64,000 nt of DNA from Mucilaginibacter sp. (lineage in GTDB: Bacteria; Bacteroidota; Bacteroidia; Sphingobacteriales; Sphingobacteriaceae). A program made the translations under genes and the position numbers. Position 1 is the stretch's first letter, and every line of letters begins with the position of its first letter. The stretch spans positions 1 to 64,000 of the forward strand of contig NZ_JANYGH010000073.1 of NCBI RefSeq assembly GCF_025362475.1, in the 5' to 3' direction. Below the pieces are notes generated by a model, which was given only the letters and a program-made list of their open reading frames with translations, made no database searches and had not been told where the DNA came from. Below are positions 51,944 to 63,800 of the stretch, piece after piece.

Positions 51944-51990
51944 AAACTTATCTGTGAAATAATTTCTTATTTCATCGGATAAGTTTTTTT
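51944..51990 (+). terminator. Intrinsic terminator after tatA
   Basis: AAACTTATC/GATAAGTTT (9 pairs) and TGAAATAA/TTATTTCA (8 pairs) form a two-part stem with a small internal loop and TTTC terminal loop, followed by a T run from 51984. It separates the tat genes from gatA. Confidence 0.85.
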
Positions 51991-52001
51991 ATTTTAGCCC
52001 C

Positions 52002-53426
52002 ATGGCTAAATTTTATTCCTCTTTAACCGAAATAAAGAGCGGGTTGCAATCTGGGGAAATTACGGTTCTTGATCTTGTTAAAAATTATTTGAATGAGATC
52101 AAAAAGAACGCCCATTTAAATGCTTTTAATGAAGTGTTTGAAAATGAAGCATTAAGCAATGCTAAAAATGTTGACGAACGCTTAAAAAATGGTACTGCCG
52201 GTAAGCTCGCCGGTATGGTTATCGCTATTAAAGATAACATTTGCTATAAAGGGCACCAGGTAACTGCGTCATCTAAAATTCTTAAAGGGTTTACTTCCAT
52301 ATATTCTTCAACCATAGTTGAGCGCCTGCTTGCGCAGGATGCCATAATAATAGGCCGCTGTAATTGCGATGAGTTTGCCATGGGCGGCTCCAACGAAAAC
52401 TCCCACTACGGGCCGGTAAAAAATTATGCTGATCAAAAAAGGGTGTCGGGTGGTTCTTCCGGTGGTTCGGCAGTTGCAGTGCAGGCCAATATGTGCCATG
52501 CGGCAATTGGTACCGATACGGGAGGCTCCGTAAGGCAACCAGCATCATTTTGTGGTGTAATTGGGTTTAAGCCTACTTATGGTCGTATTTCCAGGCATGG
52601 CATTATTGCCTATGCTTCATCATTTGACCAGGTTGGTCCTTTTACCCGCTCTGTTGAGGATGCTGCTTTGTTGTATGAGGTTATGGCTGGTCCGGATGCA
52701 TATGACAATACTTTAATACAGCAACCTGTATCATCCTTCGCTATCAGCACCCAAAAACCAACAAAGAAAAAGATAGCCTATTTGCAGGAAGCTTTATCAA
52801 GCCCCGGCGTTGATGGCGAAGTAAAGGATGTGCTGGTAAAATATATTGATAAGTTACGTGCAGAAGGGCATACCGTGAAACCTATTGCTTTTGAACAATT
52901 GGATTACCTGGTACCAACCTATTATATACTGGCAACTGCCGAAGCTTCATCAAACCTTGCCCGGTATGATGGTGTGCACTATGGTTACCGCAGCCCTGCT
53001 GCTGATGACTTGCAATCAACCTATAAAAGGTCGCGGTCTGAAGGGTTTGGTAAAGAGGTTAAGCGCCGCATTATGCTGGGTACATTTGTTTTAAGTGCCG
53101 GCTATTATGACGCGTACTATGCCAAAGCTCAAAAAGTACGCCGCCTGATTAGGGAAAAAACAAACCAGATCTTGGATGAATATGATTTTATACTGATACC
53201 AACGGCTCCGGAACCTGCTTATCTAATAGGTAAAGAAGAAAAAGATCCGGTTGTAACGTATCTTTCTGATATTTTTACCGTACAAGCTTCATTAAGCGGA
53301 GTACCCGCTATATCCTTACCGGCCGGCAATAATAGCCAGGGTTTGCCGTTAGGATTACAATTGCTGGCTAAAAATTTTAACGAACAAGAACTGTTAGATT
53401 TTTCTGAATATTTCCTAAAACTATAA
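52002..53426 (+). CDS. gatA: Aspartyl/glutamyl-tRNA amidotransferase subunit A
   Basis: A 474-residue amidase-signature protein, the subunit that releases ammonia from glutamine for conversion of Glu-tRNA(Gln) or Asp-tRNA(Asn). The Ser-cis-Ser-Lys triad lies in IAIKDNIC (Lys77), RVSGGSSGGSAVAV and GTDTGGSVRQPA. The C-terminal TVQASLSGVPAISLPAG segment is typical. Length and motifs are intact. GatB/GatC are not adjacent. Confidence 0.95.
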   Translation: MAKFYSSLTEIKSGLQSGEITVLDLVKNYLNEIKKNAHLNAFNEVFENEALSNAKNVDERLKNGTAGKLAGMVIAIKDNICYKGHQVTASSKILKGFTSIYSSTIVERLLAQDAIIIGRCNCDEFAMGGSNENSHYGPVKNYADQKRVSGGSSGGSAVAVQANMCHAAIGTDTGGSVRQPASFCGVIGFKPTYGRISRHGIIAYASSFDQVGPFTRSVEDAALLYEVMAGPDAYDNTLIQQPVSSFAISTQKPTKKKIAYLQEALSSPGVDGEVKDVLVKYIDKLRAEGHTVKPIAFEQLDYLVPTYYILATAEASSNLARYDGVHYGYRSPAADDLQSTYKRSRSEGFGKEVKRRIMLGTFVLSAGYYDAYYAKAQKVRRLIREKTNQILDEYDFILIPTAPEPAYLIGKEEKDPVVTYLSDIFTVQASLSGVPAISLPAGNNSQGLPLGLQLLAKNFNEQELLDFSEYFLKL

Positions 53427-53490
53427 AAATTTAATATTTTAGGAGAATTATCTGGTGCGGGAAGCATCATCACTTAATCAAATCCAACGA

Positions 53491-54753
53491 ATGAAGAGAT
53501 TATTTACGCTTACCATCTGTTTTTCACTAATTCATATTATCCATAGTAACGCGCTCCCGTCTGTACGTCAAACAAGTCGTTTCAATGTATTGCACAGCGA
53601 AATTAATGTTGATACTACTATAGTGCCGGTTATTAACCATCCCTTACCTATTGGTGCGCAGGGTGGCATTTATAAGCGTCGTTTGGATTCTGTCCGCAAG
53701 GATATTCAGCTTGATTATAATGAATATGTTCAGAGTTATATAGACCTGTACATGCATAACCGCGATGAGATGGGGCAGGTAGCGGGCTTAGCCAAATATT
53801 ACTTCCCTATTTATGAAAAAGCTTTTCGCGATGCCGGTATTCCCGAAGAAATAAAATTCCTGTCCATAGTGGAGTCAAAACTTGATCCTAACGCGGTATC
53901 AAGAGTGGGGGCTACCGGACCATGGCAGTTCATGTCAACCACCGGGAAAACCTACGGCTTAAATATGGATAGCTACGTTGATGAACGCCGCGACCCCATA
54001 CAGGCAAGTTACGCTGCCGCTGCATATTTAAAAGATGCCTACCAGGAGTTTGGCGATTGGCTGCTTGCCATTGCATCATATAACTGCGGCAAAAGCAATG
54101 TAGAACATGCGGTTGAAAAAGCAGGACCCGGCAGCGATTTTTGGGCTATCCGCCAGTATTTGCCTGCAGAAACCCGTGGGTATGTACCGGCTTTTATAGC
54201 TATGAATTATGTAATGAACTACTATAAGAAACACAATATAGTAGCGCAGGCCTGTAATTTTTCATTAAAAACGGATACCGTAATGGTGAAAAAGTTTGTA
54301 TCGCTTAGCAATGTCGCCCTCGCCTTAAATGTGGGCATAAACGAATTGGCCATACTTAACCCGGCTTATAAGAGGTTAATAATCAATGGTACGCCGGCAG
54401 CGCCCCGCAGGCTTATTTTACCACAAACATCCAAAGAGAATTTTGCTGCTTTATATAATGTATTAAACGGTACAACTGATGCTGTTGCACCTATGGCTAT
54501 TACCAGGCCTGTTTACGCCGCGACAAACATAAATGCCGAGAGCAAACCCGAACGCCGGATGCCGACACACCACAAGGTTAAAAGAGGGGAAACTTTAGCA
54601 AGTATTGCCGATAAATATGGAGTTGAAATTCATGATCTTAAACTCTGGAATAACCTGGAGAGCAACCGTGCCCCGGTTGGCCAAACTATTAAAGTTGCTG
54701 CTGGTGGTGATATCTCGGCAAGTGTTCCTGCTCATTCAAATGCAGGTTTGTAA
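53491..54753 (+). CDS. MltD-like lytic transglycosylase with LysM
   Basis: A predicted periplasmic or outer-membrane-associated lytic transglycosylase of about 420 residues. I prefer the ATG at 53491 (MKRLFTLTICFSLIHII) because it opens a signal peptide; the frame is open further upstream, with a GTG at 53455. The SLT catalytic Glu128 is in LSIVESKLDPNAVSRVGATGPWQFM, followed by YNCGKSNVEHAVEKAG. A C-terminal LysM domain is seen (VKRGETLASIADKYGVEIHDLKLWNN, about residues 363-390), and a weaker LysM-like stretch precedes it (VALALNVGINELAILNP). It cleaves or edits peptidoglycan glycan strands. Confidence 0.9.
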   Translation: MKRLFTLTICFSLIHIIHSNALPSVRQTSRFNVLHSEINVDTTIVPVINHPLPIGAQGGIYKRRLDSVRKDIQLDYNEYVQSYIDLYMHNRDEMGQVAGLAKYYFPIYEKAFRDAGIPEEIKFLSIVESKLDPNAVSRVGATGPWQFMSTTGKTYGLNMDSYVDERRDPIQASYAAAAYLKDAYQEFGDWLLAIASYNCGKSNVEHAVEKAGPGSDFWAIRQYLPAETRGYVPAFIAMNYVMNYYKKHNIVAQACNFSLKTDTVMVKKFVSLSNVALALNVGINELAILNPAYKRLIINGTPAAPRRLILPQTSKENFAALYNVLNGTTDAVAPMAITRPVYAATNINAESKPERRMPTHHKVKRGETLASIADKYGVEIHDLKLWNNLESNRAPVGQTIKVAAGGDISASVPAHSNAGL

Positions 54754-54777
54754 GTAAAAGATAATATCCGGTAAAGG

Positions 54778-54821
54778 AATAGCCCGATTTTGACATCATT
54801 CAAAGTCGGGCTATTTTATTT
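54778..54821 (+). terminator. Intrinsic terminator after the mltD-like gene
   Basis: A 16-pair stem (AATAGCCCGATTTTGA with TCAAAGTCGGGCTATT; one G-T pair), loop CATCAT, followed by a T-rich run. Confidence 0.93.
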
Positions 54822-54843
54822 CAGGTTACCATAAAAAGAATTG

Positions 54844-54851
54844 TAATTTTG
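54844..54851 (+). promoter_or_regulatory. -7 element TAATTTTG of maeB
   Basis: Exact TAnnTTTG match, 21 bases before the ATG at 54873. Confidence 0.6.
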
Positions 54852-54872
54852 GGCGCTTGAATTTTGATAAAG

Positions 54873-57185
54873 ATGAACAAGAACAACCGTAAACAGGACG
54901 CACTGAACTACCACTCCATGGGGCGCCCCGGAAAGATAGAAGTAGTGCCCACAAAGCCTACCAATTCGCAACGAGATTTAACCATGGCCTATTCGCCCGG
55001 TGTTGCAGAGCCTTGTCTGCGCATTGCCGAAAACGTGGAAGATGTATATAAATACACAGCCAAAGGTAACCTCGTTGCTGTTATCAGTAACGGAACAGCC
55101 GTATTGGGTTTAGGGAATATCGGTCCTGAGGCCAGTAAACCTGTAATGGAAGGCAAAGGCTTGTTATTTAAAATTTATGCGGATATTGATGTTTTCGACC
55201 TGGAAGTTAACGCCAAAACGGTTGATGAATTTGTAACCATAGTAAAGGCACTGGAGCCAACCTTCGGTGGTATCAATCTCGAAGATATATCTGCCCCAAC
55301 CTGTTTTGAAATAGAACGCAGGTTAAAGGCCGAAATGAAAATACCCGTAATGCATGACGACCAGCATGGTACGGCCATTATATCGGGAGCGGCATTAATG
55401 AACGCCTGCGAAATCCAGGGTAAAAAGCTTGATAAAATAAAAATGGTAGTTAATGGTGCAGGCGCCGCCGCGGTGTCATGCTCAAAAATGTACCTGTCAT
55501 TAGGGGTTAAAAAAGAGAACCTGGTGATGTTTGATATCAACGGCTTGCTAAGCCAGGATCGTACCGATCTGGATGATACCCGCATGCAGTTTGCAACCGA
55601 CCGTACCGACATCAAAACCCTTTTTGATGCCATGAAAAACGCCGATGTGTTTGTTGGTCTTTCTGCCGGTAACGTGGTTACGCCTGATATGCTGAAGCAG
55701 ATGGCCAAAAAGCCGGTTGTTTTTGCAATGGCCAACCCGGTACCCGAGATTGATTATGACCTGGCCATCAAAGCCCGCGAAGATATAATCATGGCCACAG
55801 GCCGGTCTGATTATCCTAACCAGGTAAACAATGTATTGGGTTTCCCTTATATTTTTAGGGGGGCGCTTGATGTAAGGGCTACAGCCATTAACGAGGAAAT
55901 GAAGATAGCTGCCACGCATGCTATTGCCGAGATGGCTAAAAAGCCGGTTCCTGAAGCGGTTAACCTTGCTTACAATATTACCAACTTAAAATTTGGCAAG
56001 GATTATATTATCCCTAAACCAATGGATCAGCGATTGATCACCGAAGTATCAATGGCAGTTGCCAAAGCGGCTATTGATTCTGGAGTTGCACGCAAGATAA
56101 TTACCGATTGGGATGCCTATGCAGAGGAGCTTAGAACACGCCTGGGTACAAATGATAAACTGCTGCGTAACCTTACCGCTAAGGCCAAACAGAGCCCTAA
56201 ACGCGTTGTTTTTGCCGAAGCAGATAATTATAAGATATTAAGATCGGCCCAGATAGTGAAGGATGAGGGTATTGCTACCCCGATACTACTGGGTAATATA
56301 GATAAGATAAAACAGATCATGCGGGATAATGACCTGGATCTGGGTGATGTGCAGATAATTGACCCGCGCGAAGGCTGCGAAAATATGGAAGACTACGCCG
56401 CGTATTTGTACAAGAAACGCCAGCGAAGAGGTATCACCTTGTATGAAGCCCGTAAATTGATGAGTGATCGTAACTATTACGGTGCTTGTATGGTTCAGTT
56501 CGGCAGGGCAGATGCACTGATTTCTGGTTTAACTAAAGATTATGTTACCACCATTAAACCGGCGTTACAGATCATTGGTACCGAACAGGGTGTAAACCGG
56601 GTTGCCGGTATGTATATGATGATTACGCCAAAAGGCCCCGTGTTTTTTGGCGATACCACCGTAAATGTAAACCCAACCGTTCAGGAATTGGTGGATATAA
56701 CGGTATTGATAGATCGCTCTGTTAAACAATTTAACATCAAGCCAAGGGTTGCTTTACTATCGTACTCCAACTTTGGCTCAAACGAAGGAGAGATACCAGA
56801 AAAAACAAGGGAAACTGCAAGAGTTCTGCATGAAAAATACCCCGATATGGTGGTAGACGGAGATATGCAGGCTAACTTTGCCCTTAACTCAGATCTATTG
56901 GCTGATAATTTCCCTTTTTCTACCCTGAACGGAACCCCTGCCAATACATTGATCTTCCCTAACCTGGAGTCGGGTAATATTGCCTATAAATTGTTACAGG
57001 AAATAGGCGGGGCCGAGGCAGTTGGTCCAATTCTATTGGGCCTTAAAAAACCGGTGCACGTATTACAATTGGGTAGCTCGGTTCGCGAGATTGTAAACAT
57101 GGTTACCATTGCCGTAGTTGACGCCCAGGCTAAAGCCGGCCGGGAAAAGCCAACAAGTATTTTTGAGAAACTTAAAGGGAAATAA
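54873..57185 (+). CDS. maeB: NADP-dependent malic enzyme with phosphotransacetylase-like domain
   Basis: A 770-residue protein: the malic enzyme domain (about 15-430; [49 protein letters not shown](P)-binding [15 protein letters not shown]) decarboxylates malate to pyruvate, and the C-terminal PTA-like domain (about 435-770; [60 protein letters not shown]) is regulatory in MaeB enzymes. I start at ATG 54873 ([10 protein letters not shown]); the TTG nine bases upstream is less likely. Its 3' end leads into ruvA after 10 bases. Confidence 0.95.
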   Translation: MNKNNRKQDALNYHSMGRPGKIEVVPTKPTNSQRDLTMAYSPGVAEPCLRIAENVEDVYKYTAKGNLVAVISNGTAVLGLGNIGPEASKPVMEGKGLLFKIYADIDVFDLEVNAKTVDEFVTIVKALEPTFGGINLEDISAPTCFEIERRLKAEMKIPVMHDDQHGTAIISGAALMNACEIQGKKLDKIKMVVNGAGAAAVSCSKMYLSLGVKKENLVMFDINGLLSQDRTDLDDTRMQFATDRTDIKTLFDAMKNADVFVGLSAGNVVTPDMLKQMAKKPVVFAMANPVPEIDYDLAIKAREDIIMATGRSDYPNQVNNVLGFPYIFRGALDVRATAINEEMKIAATHAIAEMAKKPVPEAVNLAYNITNLKFGKDYIIPKPMDQRLITEVSMAVAKAAIDSGVARKIITDWDAYAEELRTRLGTNDKLLRNLTAKAKQSPKRVVFAEADNYKILRSAQIVKDEGIATPILLGNIDKIKQIMRDNDLDLGDVQIIDPREGCENMEDYAAYLYKKRQRRGITLYEARKLMSDRNYYGACMVQFGRADALISGLTKDYVTTIKPALQIIGTEQGVNRVAGMYMMITPKGPVFFGDTTVNVNPTVQELVDITVLIDRSVKQFNIKPRVALLSYSNFGSNEGEIPEKTRETARVLHEKYPDMVVDGDMQANFALNSDLLADNFPFSTLNGTPANTLIFPNLESGNIAYKLLQEIGGAEAVGPILLGLKKPVHVLQLGSSVREIVNMVTIAVVDAQAKAGREKPTSIFEKLKGK

Positions 57186-57195
57186 TAATAATATT

Positions 57196-57780
57196 ATGTA
57201 CGATTATATTGGTGGTAAACTTGTTTTTAAAAGTCCGTCGCATGTTGTTATTGATGCCGGAGGCATAGGTTATCATATTAATATTTCGTTAAATACATAT
57301 TCGCGCCTTGGGGCCGATGAAAACTGCCGGCTTTACATATGGCAGCATGTAAAAGAAGATGCGCTCACCCTATATGGCTTTGCCGATGATGGTGAGCGCC
57401 GCTTATTTATGCACCTGATATCTATATCGGGCATTGGGCCTAATACCGGCCGAATGATGTTATCATCAATTACCCCTGCCGAAATACAGGCGGCAATAGT
57501 AAGTGGTAATGTTTCGCTTATACAACGCATCAAGGGTATTGGCCCAAAATCGGCACAAAGAATAATTCTGGAGCTGCAGGATAAGTTACGCAAGGAGGGC
57601 CCTGATACCCTAACCGTTGTGCCAATAAATAAAACAGCTAAAGATGAGGCACTTACCGCCCTGGTAATGTTGGGCTTTGCAAAAAATGCTGCCGAAAAGG
57701 TATTGGAGCAACACCTGAATAATAATAGTGGAGATTTAACCGTTGAACAGCTGATTAAGTTTGCATTAAAAACCCTATAA
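57196..57780 (+). CDS. ruvA: Holliday junction branch migration protein RuvA
   Basis: A 194-residue RuvA that binds four-way junctions and loads RuvB. The start at 57196 (MYDYIGGKLVFKSPSHVVIDAGGIGY) is canonical; the in-frame Met at 57118 lies inside maeB. Domain I is the OB fold, domain II has two helix-hairpin-helix motifs (ISGIGPNTGRMML and IKGIGPKSAQRII) and the C-terminal domain III ends DLTVEQLIKFALKTL. RuvB and RuvC are not adjacent. sprA follows after 24 bases. Confidence 0.96.
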   Translation: MYDYIGGKLVFKSPSHVVIDAGGIGYHINISLNTYSRLGADENCRLYIWQHVKEDALTLYGFADDGERRLFMHLISISGIGPNTGRMMLSSITPAEIQAAIVSGNVSLIQRIKGIGPKSAQRIILELQDKLRKEGPDTLTVVPINKTAKDEALTALVMLGFAKNAAEKVLEQHLNNNSGDLTVEQLIKFALKTL

Positions 57781-57787
57781 TTACGTA

Positions 57788-57795
57788 TAATTTCG
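57788..57795 (+). promoter_or_regulatory. Possible -7 element TAATTTCG of sprA
   Basis: One mismatch from TAnnTTTG, lying in the short gap between ruvA and the predicted TTG start of sprA. Confidence 0.35.
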
Positions 57796-57804
57796 ACTTG
57801 ACAT

Positions 57805-60800
57805 TTGATTAGAATATTTACTTATAATATTATTATAAGTGTGTTGTTAATTTTCGCCTTCGGCGGGCTGGGGAGTGCTTTTGCTCAGCAGCCGGTTCCG
57901 AATGCTAAGCCCGATACAACACAAAAAAATGCGCCCCTCAACTTAGCTCAACCCAAAAATGTTAGGCTCAGGGAAGGTATTTTCAGTTCTGACCCTCCAG
58001 GCCTGGTGCGTACCATTGAATATGATGCCACATCAAACCGGTATATTTTGTATGAACGGGTAGGTAATTTACTATATCGACCGCCGCAGTACCTCACTTT
58101 TGCCCAGTATTTAAAGCTAAAAGAAAAATCAAACCAGCGCAGCTATTACCGGCAGCTGGCAGATAATTATGCTTACGACTCACAGCAACCGGGCTTTATT
58201 CCGGTTATAAAAGTGCGGAGCCGGACTTTTGAGCAGATTTTTGGAAGCCAGAATATTGACATCCGCCCACAGGGTTCGGCGGAGATGATAATGGCAGGGC
58301 AGGTTAACAAAAATCAAAATCCTTTATTTAATACCCGGCAGCGTAGCCAGTTCAATTTTAATTTCGATCAAAAGATCCAGCTAAACGTAACCGGTAATAT
58401 TGGCGATAAGTTAAAGATCACTACCAATTATAATACCGATGCCCAGTTCCAGTTTGAAAACCAGGTAAAACTGGATTACACCGGATCGCCGGATGAGATC
58501 ATTCAGAAGGTAGAGGCCGGAACGGTGAGTATGCCTTTAAACACCACACTTATTACCGGCAGCCAGGCACTTTTTGGTATTAAAACAAAACTTAAATTTG
58601 GCCGGCTGGATGTTACCAGTATTTTGTCGCAACAGCGGTCGCAATCAAAAACCATTACCATCACCAATGGGTCGCAGCAGGGAGAATTTAAACTTACCCC
58701 GGCTGATTACGAGGCTAATAAGCATTTCTTTTTATCGCAATACTTTCGTAATAATTATAATAAGGCGCTGGCCAATATTCCCATCATCAGTTCTAATATC
58801 AATATTACCAAAATTGAAGTATGGACAACCAACCGCACCAATGTAACTACTGATTCAAGGGATATATTAGCTTTTCTTGACCTGGGCGAAAATAAGCCTT
58901 ATAACACATCCCGGATACAGGGCGGCGCTGGTTTTAGCGGCTTGCCTGCTGGTTTTAAAGGGCCTGGGTTTGCGCAGCAATCAAACTCATTGCTAACCAA
59001 TTTGCCGGCTGATGCGCGGCAAACAAACTCAAACGCTGTTGCCAGCTACTTTCAATCAACAGGGAGTACAGATAATTACGCCAAGCTTACCTATGCGCGT
59101 AAACTTACCGATAAGGAATATACCCTGCATCCGCAGTTGGGCTACATCTCTCTTAATTATCCTTTAAATAATGATGAGGTGCTGGCTGTAGCCTATCAAT
59201 ATACCGTTAATGGTGTACAATACCAGGTGGGCGAGTTCAGCAGCGATGTGGCGGTTAGCCCCAGTACCCCCAAAGTGCTGTTTGTAAAGTTGCTGAAGAA
59301 TGAGTTGCTGAAAACCAATTTGCCATCCTGGGATCTGATGATGAAAAACATCTATTCGCTGGGTGCTTACCAAATAGCGCCAACCAATTTTAAACTTACT
59401 GTTACCCGGCTTGATGATAAATCCGGTATCGAAAAAACGGTGATGGAGGAAGGGGTAAATACCAAGGGTAAATTATGGCTGCAGGTTACCGGGCTTGATA
59501 ATCTTAATCAACAAAGCGATAAACAGCCCGACGGTTATTTCGATTTTTTAGAAGGCGTAACCATCGATTCGCAAAACGGGCGGATAGTTTTCCCAACAAT
59601 TGAACCTTTTGGGTCTGACCTGGCCTCCAAGTTCACAGCCGGAGAAACCGACCTGGCGAAGCGATATGTTTACCAGCCTTTATACGATTCAACCAAAACC
59701 ATAGCGCAACAGTATTTTCCCGCCCTTAACAGGTATGTGATAAAGGGGACTTATACCTCAACCGGCGGATCGGAATACCAGTTAAATGCGGTGAATATTC
59801 CCCAGGGATCAGTAACCGTAACCGCCGGTCAGCTTAAATTAACCGAAGCTACCGATTACACCATTGATTATAATGCCGGGCGGATAAGGATCCTTAACCA
59901 GGCTTTGTTATCGTCGGGGCAACCTATTAGCGTAAAGCTGGAAAACAATGAACTGTTTGGCGTGCAGCAAAAATCATTATATGGGTCAAGGTTGGATTAT
60001 CATGTAAATGATAAACTGGCATTAGGCGGAACCATTATGCACCTTACGGAGCAACCCATCACCCAAAATGAAATTGCCGGCGAGGAATCTATTTCAAATA
60101 CGATATGGGGTTTTGATGCCAACTATAGTTCAGATTCGAGGATGTTAACCCGTTTGGTTGATAAAATTCCATTTATTCATACCAAAGCACCTTCATCGGT
60201 TACCTTCTCGGGCGAGTTTGCCCAACTATTGCCGGGTAGCCCCGGTGCATTGAACTTTGCAGGCTCCAAAAACGGAACATCATACCTTGATGATTTTGAA
60301 AACAGTCAATCCATTATTGATATAAAGAGTGCCAATGCCTGGCAAATATCGGGCACGCCGCAGTTATTTTCAGAAGCATCCATGTTTAATGATCTTACCT
60401 ATGGCTACAACCGCGCCCGGCTTGCATTTTACAACATCGACCCTATATTTTACACCAATTCGGGAAATATTCCCATGTCCCGCGCAGAACTGTCAAATCA
60501 TTATGCGAGGCAGGTTTTGGAGCAGGAGGTGTTTCCATACAAACAATCAGCTACAGGGCAGCCTTTAACTTTGGCTACGCTCAATATGGCCTTTTACCCC
60601 AACATACGCGGGCCTTATAACTATGCAACCAGTGGTTTCAATACTGATGGTACATTACAGAACCCTAAAACGCGCTGGGGTGGTATGTTCAGGAAACTGG
60701 AGACCAATGATTTTGAATCGTTAAACGTATCATACATTGAGTTTTGGGTACTTGATCCTTTTATTTACAAACCAAATTCGGCCGGTGGCGATCTGTATTT

Positions 60801-63800
60801 TAACCTTGGGAGCATATCTGAAGATATATTAAAAGATGGCCGTAAAAGTTTAGAGAACAGTTTGCCTGTAAATGGCGACCAGACCCAGGTTGATGAAACC
60901 AACTGGGGCAGGGTATCCAGACTGCAACCGGTTATCAACGCCTTTGATAATAATCCAAGCGCCCGTAAGTTACAGGATGTTGGTTTGGATGGGCTGAATG
61001 ATGTTGATGAGCAAACCAAATTTGCTCCTATAGTAACTCAAATTAAAGGGCAATTGAGCGGACAGGCCGCTACTAATTTTGCTAATGACCCTTCATCGGA
61101 TGATTATCAATATTACCAGGGTGCCGCGCTTGACCAGGCAAGGCTGGGTATTCTTGACCGGTATAGCAAATACAACGGTACAGATGGTAACTCAAAAACA
61201 TCTGAGCAATCTCAGGCCGATCTGGGCATCCAAAATTCAGCATCAACTTCGTTGCCGGATGGGGAAGATATTAACCGGGATAATAACATGAGTCAGGAGG
61301 ATTCATACTTTCAGTATAAAGTATCTATCCGCCCGGGGGATATGATAGTTGGGCAAAATAATATCAGCGATAAGGTTACTGCCACCATAAAGCTGCCTAA
61401 TGGTACTACACAATCTGTAAACTGGTACCAGTTCAGGATCCCGATTACTGATTATCAGAGCAAGGTGGGTAATATTGATGATTTTAAAGCCATCCGTTTT
61501 ATGCGTATGTTCATGACCAATTTTGCCGATACAGCGATATTGCGTTTTGCAACCTTACAGCTGGTACGCGGCGAATGGCGTGCTTTTAATATCGAAAAAA
61601 ATCCCCTTAACGTAATTGCAGATCCTGCTATAAGCAACCCGCCGATAGATAATTCAACCCTGGATGTTCAGGCCGTAAATATTGAAGAAAATGGTAACCG
61701 TACACCTATCCCATATGTGGTGCCACCGGGCATACAGCGTCAACGTAATTATAATAACCTGCAAACCAATACCAAACTTAACGAGCAATCATTATCATTA
61801 AATGTAAAAAGCCTGCGCGATGGTTATTCAAGAGCAGCTTTTCGTACTTTTTATAACGACCTGCGTAAATACAAACGCATACAAATGTTTGTGCATGCCG
61901 AAGGGGATATGTTAAAAGATAACGACCTTAACGCGTTTTTACGCCTTGGGGTTGATTACCAGGATAACTATTATGAATACGAGGTTCCGCTTAAAATTAC
62001 GCAGCCAGGTACCCATGATCCTGATGCGATATGGCCGGATGTAAATGCCATTGATTTGGAACTGGGCCTGCTTACCAGGGCAAAGCTTAAACGTAACCAC
62101 TCCAATGTTGCCTTTAACCAGGTTTTTAAATATACCGAAGGCAACCAGGTAGTTTATATAAAAGGGCAGCCCGATCTGAGCCGCTTGCGTACCATTATGG
62201 TTGGTGTGCGTAACCCCTTAAAGGGCGATCAGCCTTCGGCTGTAGATGATGGCCTGGACAAAACCGGTACCGTGTGGTTTGATGAATTGCGCTTAACTGA
62301 TTTTGATCAGCGTGGCGGCTGGGCGGCAACTGCCAGGCTTGATACCAAACTTGCCGATTTTGCCGACGTTACGGTATCGGGCAGTAAAACTACAGTCGGG
62401 TTTGGATCGCTGGATTCCAGGCTGAACGATAGGAGCCAGAGCGATGACCAGATATATGATATATCGGCCACTGCCGAACTGGGTAAGTTTTTCCCGGATA
62501 AAAGCGGTATTCATATTCCTGCGTATATCAATGTATCATCGCAAAAAAGTATGCCCCAATATGATCCCGGCTCGCCCGACATCGAGTTAAAACAAACTCT
62601 TGCTGCGGCTACAAGCGCCCGGGAGCGCGACTCGATCAGGAACGCAGCTGTTGATTATACCATGCGCAAGAGCATCAACTTTACCAATGTGCACAAGTCC
62701 AAAACCAATCCAAATTCGCCAAGCCGTATCTGGGATGTGGAAAACCTGAATGCCAGTTATGCTTACACCCAATTTATGCACCATGATTTTACTACCCAAA
62801 CCGATCTGGAAAAATCATACCGTTTTACACTGGCTTATAATTATACAAACTCACCTAAATACTATAGTCCATTTGCAAAAATTATCAAGAGTAACTTACT
62901 GGCACTGGCACGTGATATCAACTTTAGCATACTACCAACAAGGCTAAACTTTAGTATCAATTTTGATCGGTTTTATTCAGAAAATACCCTGCGGGACAAT
63001 GACCCCAATAACTTTATCCCGATACCAACCACAACCTTTAATAAGTACTTTAATATTACGAGAGTATACGGCATCGGCTGGAATTTGTCAAAATCATTAC
63101 AGCTGGATATTGATGCTACAAACTTATCGGTGGTTGATGAGCCTGCGGGGCGCATTAATGGCTTAAAACGCGATACGCTTTGGGATAACCTTAAAAAATT
63201 GGGGCGTACCACCAATTACAACCATACCATTAACCTGAATTATACCCTGCCTATCAATAAAATTCCGGGGCTCGACTGGACATCGGTGGTAACCCGTTAT
63301 AGCGCGCATTTTAACTGGCAAACACAGCCGTTGTTTGCCTTGAATGATCCATCGTACGATGTAGGTAATAGTATAAGTAATTTGCGCGAGATACAGGTGA
63401 ACCCTACTTTTAACATGGTTTCACTGTACAATAAATTCCCTTTCATCCGTAAGGCCGGCAATCCAAATGCCCCAGGCGGACTAAGTAAAGTTTTAATCGG
63501 ACTTTTAACAAGTGTTAAAAACCTTAGCGGAACCTACTCGCGAAAACAAGGTACATATATACCGGGCTACCTGCCACAATCGGGTATTTTTGGTCAGAAT
63601 AGCGATTATAATGCACCCGGTATAGGGTTTTTGCTGGGAAGCCAGACAGATATTCGCGCCAAAGCGGTAGCCAATGGCTGGATCACCACAGATACCCTGC
63701 AAAATCAATTATATACAACATCGCTTAATGAGGATATGCACTTTAGGGGAGTGATAGAGCCATTTAAAGATCTGCGTATTGAATTGATTGCATTTAAAAC

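Noticed and set aside
55175-55735. 186-residue minus-strand ORF inside maeB
   Set aside because: It lies wholly within maeB, whose motifs are intact, and shows no domain.
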